DNA of 64,000 nucleotides, from contig CM060990.1 of assembly GCA_030765065.1 (NCBI GenBank), positions 215,923,290 to 215,987,289 on the forward strand, read 5' to 3'. Positions 46,780-57,121 of this stretch are shown here, piece by piece. Both the position numbers and the translations under genes were made by a program. Source of the DNA: Deroplatys truncata (Eukaryota > Arthropoda > Insecta > Mantodea > Mantidae). How positions within the stretch are numbered: position 1 is the stretch's first letter; each line of letters begins with the position of its first letter. The notes under the pieces are model-generated. The model did not search any database. It saw only the letters and a program-made list of their open reading frames with translations, and was not told where the DNA came from.

Positions 46780-48070
46780 TGTACTTAGAAGGGCGGCTTA
46801 AAATTACCTTTTGTTTAACCTTTGGGTTCGGGCTTTTGGTATGGAGTTGGTCAGACTCCATAGCCTCCTCGAAGGGAGGGCCCACGCGCTCAGAGCCAGA
46901 AACCGATTCAAGCGCCGTGAATCGGTTCTGGGTGGCAATGGGTGACGGGGGCCGCTGAACGCGGCTTGTCCCAGGAGATTCCTGGGACTGCGACCTCCGA
47001 GGAGGAGAAGGTGAACTTTTCTTACCGCGCGCACGCGGAGGGTGCTTCAGAAAATCTTCCCTACGAAGTTTCTGCTTGGGTTTCTTTTCAGCGGCTTGCG
47101 ACTTCATTGACTTTGGACCAGGTTTATAGGGCTTGGTAACAGTAGCTTTAATGGACGGCCGGATGGTAGTGGCGGTTAATGCAGTCATGGTCCAGGTCTG
47201 AGTGTCGGCATCTACTCGTGGTACTGGCGAGGCAACAACAGAACTAAATGTGCCAGATCGCAGGAGTGAAGGTTGGCGCGCATGATAACGCCTCCGGGCT
47301 TCAGCGAAAGAGAGTTTTTCCTTTTAACGGATCTCCTGGATCGCCTTCTCGTCCAAGTACCGCGGACAGTCGGCAAACGACGCAGAATGAGAACCTTTAT
47401 AATTAACGCAGACGGGGGCTGTTGAAGAGGTACCTTCGTGTGAAGACTGGCTACATGTTGCACAGATGTTAACGGCACTCTTACATGAGACTTGCGTATG
47501 CCCAAAACGTTGGCATTTAAAACAACGCAGAGGTCTAGGAATATAAGGCCTCACAGAAATCCGTTCGTACCCTGCGGATGTGCTCGTGGGCAGATCGACG
47601 CCATCAAATGTTAGAAACAGGGTACGAGTGGCTACCAATACGCCGTCGTGTTTGGCCTGCACTCGATGGACCGCTGTCACCTTCTGGTCTGCAAGACATT
47701 CCACTAGGTCCTCGTCCGATATGCCATCGAGGCTATGCGTGGTGACAACGCCTCGGCAAGAATTCAAGGTGCGGTGCTTCTCGACACGGATAGGATAACC
47801 ATGGAGAAGCGTAGCGCGCAACAAGGTCCTACTCGGCTTTTCGGATTTGGTTTGAACCAACAAGGAACCAATCCCAAGATGAGTGCAGGACTGAACAGCA
47901 CCTGAAATAGCGTCAATGCCCTTCTGGATAATGAAAGTGTTCACCTTCTCAAACGTTTGACCTTCCTCAGTTCGTGAAATCACTAAGTAACTACCAGTTG
48001 TCGGCGGTGCTACTTCTGTTGCAAGTACTTTACGGCGCTTATTATTAATAATGGAGAAAGGGTGCTCCAT
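46780..48070 (-). pseudogene. LINE ORF1, copy C1, fused in frame to ORF2
   Basis: ATG 48070 (MEHPFSIINNKRRK). The frame is open to about 47324 with knuckles CFKCQRFGHTQVSC and CATCSQSSHEGTS, the last Cys of knuckle 2 being Ser, and CVNYKGSHS, where a Cys is now Tyr. A one-base change in the KVKEKL region (about 47325) shifts the frame. The C-terminal part reads from 47188, and the usual TAG stop is replaced by TAC. The frame therefore runs through the 21-nt spacer straight into ORF2 (SRPSKYTVYPFFLMAIMSW). In other copies the same spacer is preceded by TAG. Confidence 0.88.
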
Positions 48071-48711
48071 AACGAAATAAATCTTCCACCATTGCAAACT
48101 TCTCCGACCTCGGGCTCTGACTTCCCGGGCGTTACCCCGGCTTGGGTGAGTGGCCTATCTATACCTAGCTCACCCCAGGGTCACACCTCCCAGAACATAG
48201 ACAGAGGGACCCAATGGCCGTCGGAAGTCAGCAGCTCATGCAATGGCCCCCCCGCGGGACTGCAGTTGAACAGCGGATATGAACACAAAACCTACATGAC
48301 GACCCCGGGTGGTGGGGCTGACGCCATTACCCACTCACCCAGCTGCGCACCCAGTGCGCGGGTATCCGTCAGGCTGTGTCCACGGAGGATTAAAATAAAA
48401 GGTTAAACGAAACTAAAAGTGTGTGGGCGTTTCGCACTCAAGGTAGGCCGGCGAAGAAGTTAAAGAGATGTGTAAATGAATGGGCGTGGGGCGAAATGTG
48501 GATAAATAGAAGAAAAGAAAGAAACGATGGCGACGGGCGACATGGAATGAAATGCATGGAATGCACGAGAGCCTACCTTGAGTCCCCCGGTCACGAGAAC
48601 GAACCCACCTCGACCGGACGGGGATGAAGGGGTGAAAATGGCTATGAATAGCTCGGGTTCCCCGGGTGCGCCTAACCCGTACTCACATAAGGTGAGCCCC
48701 TGGGGGGAATC
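48071..48711 (-). mobile_element. Complete 5' UTR of LINE segment C1
   Basis: About 640 bp, ending in the family terminus (CTCACATAAGGTGAGCCCC plus a G run). The next base to the right is ORF2 sequence of segment C2, not host DNA. Confidence 0.85.
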
Positions 48712-49235
48712 AGAAATAAAAGTAGGTTCACCTGTATTGAGGATGCACAGATTGAACTGGTAAAAATGTCGGAAAGAAGAGTTCCCCTCGCACAAGCCCT
48801 TGGCGAACCCCACAGTGGGTGATGGGCATTAAAATCTCCCAACAGAAGAAATGGTGTTGGGAGAGCGGACAGGAGAGCTCGAATGACCGCGGGAGCGAGA
48901 GGAGACAATGGAGGGGAATACACAGAGCAAACAGAAAACAAAAAGCCTGGTAAGTGAAGGCGAACGGCAACAGCTTGCAAGTCGGATGTAAGTGTGACGG
49001 GTTTAAAATGAACGTCGTTACGCACTAACAACATGACACCTCCATGAGCAGGAGTACCCTCCTCCGGTTCAAGGTTGTAGCGAACCGGAGTATATCCTCG
49101 GAGATCAAAAGGATCGTGAGAGCGAAGCTTAGTCTCCTGCAAACACACGACCATAGGCGAATGGGAACGCAATAAAAGTTGCAGTTCCGCCCTATGCGAT
49201 CGTACACCACGTAGATTCCAGGTCAGGATAGCCAT
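48712..49235 (-). pseudogene. LINE ORF2 N-terminal fragment (endonuclease), copy C2
   Basis: ATG 49235 (MAILTWNLRGVRSHRAEL). 524 bp covering QETK and GDFNAHHPLWG, nearly uninterrupted in one frame apart from a shift near 48760. It then stops at 'aatcagaaataaaag' where the C1 5' terminus begins. The endpoint is within about 65 nt, in ORF2 coordinates, of the endpoint of fragment B2 when the 48-bp deletion in B2 is allowed for. Confidence 0.88.
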
Positions 49236-49257
49236 TAAGAAAAAAGGGATAAAGTGT

Positions 49258-50547
49258 CTACTTAGAAGGGCGGCTTAAAATTACCTTTTGTTTAACCTTG
49301 GGGCTCGGGCTTTTGGTATGGAGTTGGTCAGACTCCATAGCTTCCTCGGAGGGAGGGCCCACACGCTCAGTGCCAGAAACCGATTCAAGCGCCGTGAATC
49401 GGTTCTGGGTCGCGATGGGTGAGGGGTGCCGCTGAGCGCGGCTTGTCCCAGGACCTTCCTGGGACAGCGACCTCCGAGGAGGACAAGGTGAACTATTGTT
49501 ACCGCGCGCACGCGGAGGGTCTTTCAAAAAATCTTCCCTACGAAGTTTCTGCTTGGGCTTCTTTTCAGCGGCTTGCGACTTCATTGATTTTGGACCAGGT
49601 TTATAGGGCTTGGTAACAGTAGCTTTAATGGACGGCCGGATGGTAGTGGCGGTTAATGCAGTCATAGTCCAGGTCTGAGTTTCGGCATCTACTCGTGGCA
49701 CTGACGAGGCAACAACAGAACTAAATGTGCCAGATCGCAGGAGGGAAGGTTGGCGCGCATGATAACGCCTCCGGGCTTCAGCGAAGGAGAGTTTTTCCTT
49801 TACCCGGATCTCCTGGATCGCCTTCTCGTCCAAGTACCGCGGACAGTCGGCAAACGACGCAGAATGTGACCCTTTGCAGTTAACGCAGACGGGGGCTGTG
49901 GAACAGGCACCCTCGTGTGACGGCTGGCTACATGAGGCACAGATGGTAACGGCACTCTTACATGAGACTTGCGTATGCCCAAAACGTTGGCATTTAAAAC
50001 AACGCAGAGGTCTAGGGATATAAGGGCTCACCGCAATGCGTTCGTACCCTGCTGAAATGCTCGTGGGCAGATTGACGCCATCAAATGTAATAAACAGGGT
50101 ACGAGTGGGTACCAATACTCCGTCGCGTTTGGCCTGCACTCGATGCACTGCTGTCACCTTTTGGTCTGAAAGATAGTCTACGAGTTCATCGTCCGATATA
50201 CCGTCGAGGCTATGGGTGGTGATGACGCCTCGACAGGAATTCTATGTGCGGTGCTTCTCCACACGGATGGGATAGCCGTGGAGAAGCATAGCGCGCAACA
50301 AGGTCTTACTTTATTCATCGGACTTCGTTTGTGCTAATAAGGAACCGTTCCTTAGACGAGTGCAGGACTGAACCGCACCAGCAATAGCATCAATGCCCTT
50401 TTGAATGATGAAAGGGTTCACCTTCTGAAAACTTTGGCCTTCTTCGGTTCGTGAAATGACCAAGTAACAACCAGTTGTCGGTGGTATCACTTCTGTTACA
50501 TCAACTTTTCGGCGCTTGTTGGTATTAATGGAGAAAGGGTGCTCCAT
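49258..50547 (-). pseudogene. LINE ORF1, copy C2, full length with two nonsense codons
   Basis: ATG 50547 to the stop at 49258 is exactly 430 codons, the same as the intact copy at 8293-9582, with no net indel. Two point nonsense mutations interrupt it: TTG to TAG in the KHRTLNS segment (about 50245) and CAA to TAA in the KSDQQSK segment (about 50313). All three zinc knuckles are intact (CFKCQRFGHTQVSC, CASCSQPSHEGAC, CVNCKGSHSASFADC). A 22-nt spacer separates it from ORF2. Confidence 0.9.
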
Positions 50548-51181
50548 AGCGAAATAAATCCTCCACCATTGCAACCGTCTCCGACCTCGGGCTCTGACTT
50601 CCCGGGCGTTACCCCGGCTTGGGTGAGTGGCCTATCTATACCAGACTCACCCCAGGGTCACACCTCCCAGAACATAGACAGAGGGACCCAATCGCCGTCA
50701 GAAGCCAGCAGCTCATGCAATGGCCCCCCCGCGGGACTGCAGTTGAACAGCGGATACGAACACATACCCTACATGACGACCCCGGGTGGTGGGGATGACG
50801 CCATTACCCACTCACCCAGCTGCGCACCCAGTGCGCGTGTATCCGTCAGGCTGTGTCCACGGAGGATTTAAATAAAAAGATAAAAGAAACTAAATTGTTC
50901 GGCGTTTCGCACGCAAGGTAGGCCGGCGAAGAAGTAAAAGAGAGGCGTAAATGAATGAACGTGGGGCGTAATGTGCAGAAATAGAAGAAAAGAAATAAAC
51001 GATGGTGAGGTGCGGTATGAATGTAATGCAAAGAACGCACGAGAGCCTACCTTGTGTCCCCCGGTCACGACAAGAACCCACCTCGACCGGATGGGGATGA
51101 GGGGATGAATATGGCGATGATTGGCTCGGGAACCCCCGGGTTCGCCAACACCCGTACTCACATAAGGTGAGCCCCTGGTGG
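50548..51181 (-). mobile_element. Complete 5' UTR of LINE segment C2
   Basis: About 634 bp, nearly identical to the B2 5' UTR, ending in the CTCACATAAGGTGAGCCCC terminus directly at the 13-bp target duplication. Confidence 0.85.
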
Positions 51182-51194
51182 GAACGCCCCTGGA

Positions 51195-51425
51195 GCTGTT
51201 TACTATTCTCTTAGGAACAAAATCCAGCTTCACAAGTCTCATTAGGAGTCGTCTACCACTGGATCAGCTCTTAATACAAGACCTGTTAAAATATGAACTA
51301 ATTACTGTCAATGAGGGGCCCAATAGAGTTTACCTCATTTCAATGTTATTGTGATGCTATGTACATTAACAATGGTTGTAGAGCGCACAAGCGCTGATCG
51401 ATAAATAAATAATTTTTAAAAAATT
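51195..51425 (+). mobile_element. Jockey-type LINE, right part (3' end)
   Basis: Continuation of the element at 41490-42729 after removal of insertion C and one copy of its target duplication. It holds the last ORF2 codons and a short 3' UTR ending in 'gatcgataaataaataattttt', an A/T-rich tail typical of Jockey 3' ends. Joining across the insertion restores continuous homology, with QAEQFYSN just left of the break. Confidence 0.65.
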
Positions 51426-52081
51426 ATGCAATAAAACAAAGCGGAGAGCGGCGCAAAATTCATTCTTTGCTGTTTGAAAACATTCCAACACGATGAATGT
51501 AATTTTGTCAAAGGTAAACAGTAATGATAACCTACCAACTTAAAGCTTTTATCATTTTAAAGCTCCATATTTGTTTGACAATACGTATTTTATGGCTGTA
51601 AAATCATATTTCAAAGCACCAAAAAGACAAAGAAGAGAGATAAACCGCAGGTAAAAATCAAATGTCTTACAATAGCCTGAAATAGCAGTACAGATATTTC
51701 ACTATTTGGTGATATATCATTCACATGAAAACATTAGATTGGTAGACCGATCGCAGCTGAGTGCCAAATTTGCGAGCGTATGTATAGTACATATCGAAAC
51801 AGTGCGCCCTATTTAACTTGTACTGTCTATTAAACGTGAGAGGCGCTACAGTGCCATCTTTAAACCAGTATGTACTTTCACTCTCCCCCTGAAATACTTA
51901 TCATCTGCAGGGGACTTGTCATATTTTGCCATCCACAATTGGAGTCATTCTTTCCTTGTGTAAGTGTACAGTAAATGCAAAAGGCAATTAACTTTTTAAT
52001 GAGGTTACTTATGTGAGCATTATAATTTCAACGGTTAAGCCTTATGCAGTGACAACTACCTTGCAATTACATAGGTATACC
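51426..52081. other. AT-rich spacer, nothing recognised
   Basis: No gene, RNA or repeat recognised. Confidence 0.45.
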
Positions 52082-53120
52082 CAGTGGCGTATGCCGATAT
52101 TTCAGTCAGGGCATGCAACATAAAAATATTACAATACACAAACGCCTCACGTTTTGTTTCTTCTTCTTTTTTGTGCGCTGTTACTTTATTTCGGATTAAT
52201 TGGGCTAATTCACTTCATAGTATCTACAAAATACAAATTTCATAAACTTAACAGTACTCCGGAATAAGTACATATATTTAAACAAATATAACTATATAAT
52301 AAATATAATAATTAACAAGTATAGGCAAGAAGGGTGATAATTGTTAGCATTTTAAACCACACAGTTGTCTATTTAAAAGTTAAAATACAGTACTTAGACT
52401 TGTCTAGTACAGCAAAATTCCACCCTCCTATTCTTAATTTCATGTATTTTTGTACTGTGAAATGATTTCTCAAATGAATTTGTAGTAATACACTCAGCCA
52501 TAACATTAAGTTTCAAATTTTACTCCAAGTTCAAGGGTGTACCACATCACACTATGTGAAAAATAACACACGTAAAGCCTTTTCTGTTTACACGAGGCGT
52601 TACGCTTGTTCTGTATGAACTAGAAAATGTTTGTCATCCCTGAAGTATTAACTTTTATTGCTTTTATGTTATTTTGACAATATAAATGCTATGAAAACAA
52701 AGTAATTCACCCGCCAAAGCATTACCTGGAATCTGGATGGAGGTTGCAATTTATCTTTTGTCCGTTAGGTGGAGGGCTGGCGAATACAGGGTAGTGACAA
52801 GTGATCCATCTTCAGGATCATTTTTAAGCCTCCGAATGCAAAATTTTTCTTTATTCAACCGGACATTCTGGTGCAGAGCTGTATCCGACAGCTGCCATGA
52901 GTCATACCGGGCCGAGGCTGCTTTAGCAACACACTCTGAGCCTTGTGGCTCATGCACTTAATCTTCTTAGGAGGGAATTCAAACCATATTTGGACGTTAT
53001 TCATATACTTGTACGGTGGAAATAAAATAAATTCCTACGACAATATTCAAAGATAAATTAGTTGTATTTATTTTTCCTCCAAAATAACAGGGCATGCAAT
53101 TAATGGAGGATACGCCCCTG
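52082..53120. mobile_element. Non-autonomous hAT-like element
   Basis: Inverted termini: CAGTGGCGTATGCC at 52082 and the inverse of GGATACGCCCCTG ending at 53120. They match the CAGxGGCGTA type of hAT ends. Just inside are GGGCATGCAA (left) and its inverse TGCATGCCC (right). The flanking 8-mers ggtatacc (52074-52081) and ggtgtact (53121-53128) agree at 6 of 8 positions, as expected for an aged hAT 8-bp target duplication. The interior (1.04 kb) has no transposase. A 74-codon open frame at 52737-52961 is mirrored by an open frame on the opposite strand and is not called. Confidence 0.7.
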
Positions 53121-53190
53121 GGTGTACTGTGATTACATGTCTTGAAAAATTTGTATACCAGGTTGTAAGGGTATATAGGTCATCTGCTTA

Positions 53191-53296
53191 AACTGAGTTT
53201 TATTTATGGCCGCTCTTTAACTGCTGTGATCCTTAGCGTCTCATTCTAAAGTGGGCGTGAAAGACCGGTCATTTTGCTCAAAGCTCGTATTTAAGC
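53191..53296 (-). mobile_element. tRNA-derived SINE, 3' fragment
   Basis: The reverse complement matches the 3' half of the 38805-39083 SINE (ttttgctcaaagc, then ttagcgtctcattct, then gctctttaactgctg), ending in an ATAAAACTC-like tail. It is 5'-truncated. Confidence 0.8.
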
Positions 53297-53424
53297 AGGG
53301 ATAAAAATGTTGCGTAATTACTTGCGTATACACTTTTTATTGCACTATAATTCACAACGGAGCGACTAATACAAATCATTATATTGGTAGAAAAGTAACT
53401 TCATTTTATATTATGTAAAAAGTA

Positions 53425-53552
53425 ATCCGTTGACAAGGAATTTTATGCTGAATACAGTTCTATATGCAGATGACCAGCTGATAATTATAAGATCGGAAGA
53501 AGAAATACAGTCAGTATATACACTGAATCGGATAATAAAGACATATAATCTA
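53425..53552 (+). pseudogene. LINE RT fragment, left part (outermost layer of nest)
   Basis: MLNTVLYADDQLIIIRSEE carries RT motif C (YADD), followed by IQSVYTLNRIIKTYNL, where it is cut by a mariner-like element at 53553. The continuation is at 57122. The motif resembles the 'LLFADDQVILADSEDNLQ' region of an arthropod LINE that ends in a 'QIKFYKVMAVPALLYGSETW' domain. Confidence 0.7.
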
Positions 53553-55285
53553 CATACAGGGTTATTCAAAAGCCATGGTGCTAAAGAGAAGTTGTTTTAT
53601 TTGTTACTGGAATGACATACACAGCAGAAGTATGAAATAATAAAACATGCTTATACGTTTAGGTTGCGAAGTTGGCAGTCTACGTAGTGTGCGAAAAGCC
53701 TTTTGGAGGTGCTACTATACTCTTCCTGAAATACTAAACACACTTGAGGTAGTGATGGGTCGAGCGCGTTCCTTTATCGGAACTATTTCCAACATTTCCA
53801 CTCCGCAGTCGGAGGTGTTTTAAGTAAGTTGTTCCAGTTCCACTCCGAGAAAGTAGTTCCGGCCTTTGGTGGAACTAGTTCCAATTAAAGTACTTCCACT
53901 TCTTCATTGCGGAGTATTGGTGAAAATACTTTCACTGTTTTACTCCGGTGTGCTGCCAGAATGACTTCCCCTACTCTATGAACAGGAAGCATTACAAATG
54001 ATATTCAAGGGGATGCCACATATGTGTTAACAATTAATGTATATTGTCACATAAGCAAGTGTTTGTGATTTAATAGCTTGCAGTTCTACGCTGGTATGTT
54101 GTGCTTTCATCCCCGTTGTATAATAAACCACAAAGTAATATTGTTAATATCATATGTAGTAATGTGGACCCTATGTACATGAATAATTTGTAATTCCATT
54201 TGCTGTAAAGCAAATATAATCAACGGAACGCAACATTGGGATTAAGACTGAAACTTATGCCTAGATACTTCATAAAATATTGCTTTATTGCGTGTTAAAC
54301 GTTTAGGTACTGAACGTGTGGAGGTAAATTCTTTTGCAAGAAATGTGGTTTCAGCAAATATAAAACATTCTTTTGGCAAATGAAAATTAATTTTTGTTAT
54401 TGTGAAGCGGAATATTTTGAGAATTTAATAAAAATTTGTATCCTGGGATTTACATTTATTTTATTTATCCTTCTGAACCATAAGTCTACGGGACAAAATT
54501 TACTACCTTTAGGCAATTTAATGCTTTAAATTCTTAAGGTATTGCTCAAATTTTGTGGAAAAAAATTAGGTCAGCAAATACAGAATAATACAAATTACAA
54601 GTTGTTTGTATGCAAAATTACAAACAGCAAATTTATCAGCTGTTTTGCAGTTGACTACTACTTTACGTCATGGCAGATAGCCAACAACGAAGCGGATAAG
54701 GAAAATGCGCAATGCAGAGTACCAACGTTTTCAACAGAAATGAGGTTGGCGAAACTGGAAGTAACATTTATCAGCTTCAGCTGATTTAAAATGAGGTTAT
54801 GTGAGGTATGGCAATTCACAATTAAACACTATTGCAGCTTTGTATCGCTTATTATGGTGCTTTAAGGGTTTTCTTGTTTCACAAAGTTATTTTACTCACA
54901 GCGACAATTTAACCAATGAAAAATATATTTTAAATGGGTAATTATGCATAAGTTGTACTATTCACGTAAAGGACTCATCCAATAATTTTAAGGCTAAAAC
55001 TCGCAGTCAACATCAAATGTTGCTTTAGGGAGTTAAAATGCAATATTTGCCTACAGACATGCCGCAATATTATATTATAATAACTGTTACATGACGACTG
55101 AAGTAGTAGATGGACATGTAACTAGAAATTTGAATTTTCTCATAGAAGCATAATCGGAATTAAATTATTACATCAGAAAAATCCAAGCTTTTGCGTGATT
55201 TTGGAATTCTGTACATAACGTTCAACTTACTGCAACATTCCCTTATTAAAATCACTACTACATGACGTGTAAGTACGAGTAGATA

Positions 55286-55792
55286 CACAGGGTTATTTAA
55301 AAAGAAGGAACAACTTTAAATATTTATTTCTAATGAACGACAATAGATGGCGACACATGCGATACATCACTGAATAGAGAAAATTTCAAAACTTTATTTT
55401 ATGTGTTCAAAATGAGCACCATTTGTTATGCGAGGACGACCAGTGCTTTTCCGTTTGCATACGCAACCATCTTCTACGAATTTATTATATCAATTGTAAA
55501 TTTCTTTATGACGAAGCGGCTCGTTGTTGAACCTAAAACGAAATGCACGCTGTAATGAAACAATAGATTCACTCTTTGCATAATGCAGCACACAAAACCA
55601 CTTTTCCAATGGCGTCGCCATTTTCTCGTAAACAAACGCAGTGCCGCTGTAAGCACTAAATGGAACTAATAGGTGGGGTTAAAACTTGAACTTTCCTCTT
55701 TTCAATTATGTGTCGTATGTATCGCTATATATTGTCATTCATTAAAAATGAATATTTAAAATCTGTTCCTTCTTTTTTAATAACCCTGTATG
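55286..55792 (-). mobile_element. Small mariner-like element nested in the hAT element
   Basis: 507 bp flanked by TA (55284-55285, 55793-55794). Inverted termini of about 80 bp start CACAGGGTTATTTAAAAAGAAGG and CATACAGGGTTATTAAAAAAGAAGG and are about 85% identical by eye. The interior retains only the transposase N-terminus, so it is an internally deleted derivative. Confidence 0.85.
55400..55621 (-). pseudogene. Truncated mariner-type transposase N-terminus (DUF4817-like)
   Basis: ATG 55621 gives MATPLEKW, then after a frameshift SIVSLQRAFRFRFNNEP, followed by a stop and VEDGCVCKRKSTGRPR. These are the successive helices and the GRPR AT-hook-like motif at the N-terminus of the insect mariner-type proteins annotated as DUF4817. 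The catalytic domain is missing. Confidence 0.75.
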
Positions 55793-57121
55793 TATAACTA
55801 AAAAAATTGTTTTTCCCATCGAAGCTTAATTGGTATTGAACCATTCATCAGGAACAAAAAGGAAACTTATGCGTAGTTTTTGGAAGTCTGTATTAACGTT
55901 CAACTGAAGCGTTCATTGCATTTGTCGTATTCAATAGGACATTTAACCTCAATTATTTTGCATAAACGACAAAAATTCGAATTGATCATTGCATGAGTCA
56001 GAATTATTGACTTAATTTACTCAAACATTTTTTCTTAAATTGCAACGTGTCAGACTGTATTGATGTCATCTCATTTACCGCAAACAAATGATATCCAATG
56101 TTATGGCGCCTTCTGAATAATACGCATAACGCAATACTGATTAGGTATTGGAATGGCAATGGAATTGATTGAATGATACAATTGGAATTGTGGGAATGGA
56201 AGTAACTCCAATGGAGTTGGAACTAGATATCTTGGAAGTACCCCGGTGGAGTGGAAGTAAAACTGTTGTGGAAGTACTCTGGTGGAGTTGGAAGTGATTG
56301 GAAGTAAGGAAGTGCCATTTCCGAATAGTGGAATGGTTACTTCACACTTCCAAATCAGGAAGCGTTCCTTTGAAACGACTACGACTACGACTCCTTCGAC
56401 CCATCACTAGCTTGAGGTAAACCAGGGCGAGAGGCAAGGTCAGAGAGAATGCTCTTATTGGTTCCTGACCGCAACACTCAGTCTAAGTCTAGAAAGCAAA
56501 TCCCATCTTTTCTTTATTATTTTCAAAACGCGGGTCCAGTATAGTTGTTTATATGTTGAATCTGAGAATGGGACCTCAAAGCAGGAATTTGCATTTTGTA
56601 AGATAGAATTTGCGCTAACAGGAGCTGTGGCAACACTTCAGAGATACCTTCAAACACGATTCAACAAGCACCAATGGAATAGGAACTGCATTTTAATTTT
56701 CGTATGGAAGTTTGAAGCTAACGGATGTCTGTAACCTGAGAGAACACCGGTCGTCCGCAAATATCGAGGGACAATGGACAGGATCCGAGCCGCATTTCAA
56801 AGGAGTTCAAAGAAGTCAACCCATGCTAGTTGAAAACTTCAAGTGTCACAAGCCACTTAACATAGGTAATTTCAAGCAATGCAGCTCTGGTAAAGTGGGG
56901 CAGATAACAGAGGATATATTTGGGCACCTCTAGGAGAAACTGGAATATTATTTAGACACTTACCATATTACCCATCGTGCACATATCGGATATTTGTAAT
57001 GTTCATGCAAACTTGTACACGCTTTTTTATCATTTCACAACATTTCCTTTGTAAATTTCATTCCAGTAACAAATAAAACAGACTTACTTTGTACCATGAC
57101 ATTTTAATAACCCTATCTGTA

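Larger units (their letters stand above)
42743..51181 (-). mobile_element. Composite I-group LINE insertion C (full-length element + 5' segment, one TSD)
   Basis: An 8.44-kb insertion flanked by a 13-bp target-site duplication, GAACGCCCCTGGA, at 42730-42742 and 51182-51194. In sense order it consists of a 2.47-kb 5' segment (51181 to 48712: complete 5' UTR, ORF1, first 524 bp of ORF2) and a complete 5.97-kb element (48711 to 42743). The join falls exactly at the outermost 5' nucleotide run of the complete element. No target duplication is found at the join. The insertion lies inside a Jockey-type LINE and is therefore younger than that element. Confidence 0.9.
53750..56409. mobile_element. 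Non-autonomous hAT element
   Basis: Inverted termini TAGTGATGGGTCGA (53750) and the inverse of TTCGACCCATCACTA (ending 56409). The 8-bp flanks are acttgagg and gcttgagg, a target duplication with one mismatch. Numerous subterminal copies of GGAAGT/ACTTCC and GTTCC/GGAAC lie at 53770-53960 and 56190-56350, typical hAT transposase-binding repeats. The interior of 2.66 kb has no transposase frame. It contains a nested mariner-like element at 55286-55792. Confidence 0.82.
53553..57119. mobile_element. mariner-like element, degraded, carrying nested insertions
   Basis: Flanked by TA (53551-53552 and 57120-57121). Inverted termini: catacagggttattcaaaa... at the left and the inverse of ...ttttaataaccctatctg at the right. 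The match continues inward for about 60 bp (ttgttttatttgttactggaatga on both sides). Without the nested hAT, the element is about 0.9 kb. Its interior (56530-56930) keeps fragments of a mariner-type N-terminus: GRPQISRDNGQ in one frame and SSNAALVKWG in another. Stops are frequent and no transposase is encoded. Confidence 0.8.

Noticed and set aside
48062..48406. Antisense open frame of about 110 codons in the LINE 5' UTR, open in at least three copies (also 21189-21521 and 50539-50871), reminiscent of an antisense ORF0
   Set aside because: Only the 21189 copy starts with ATG; the others begin with GTG. No in-frame ATG exists until late in the frame. Open status follows from the copies being closely related and GC-rich.
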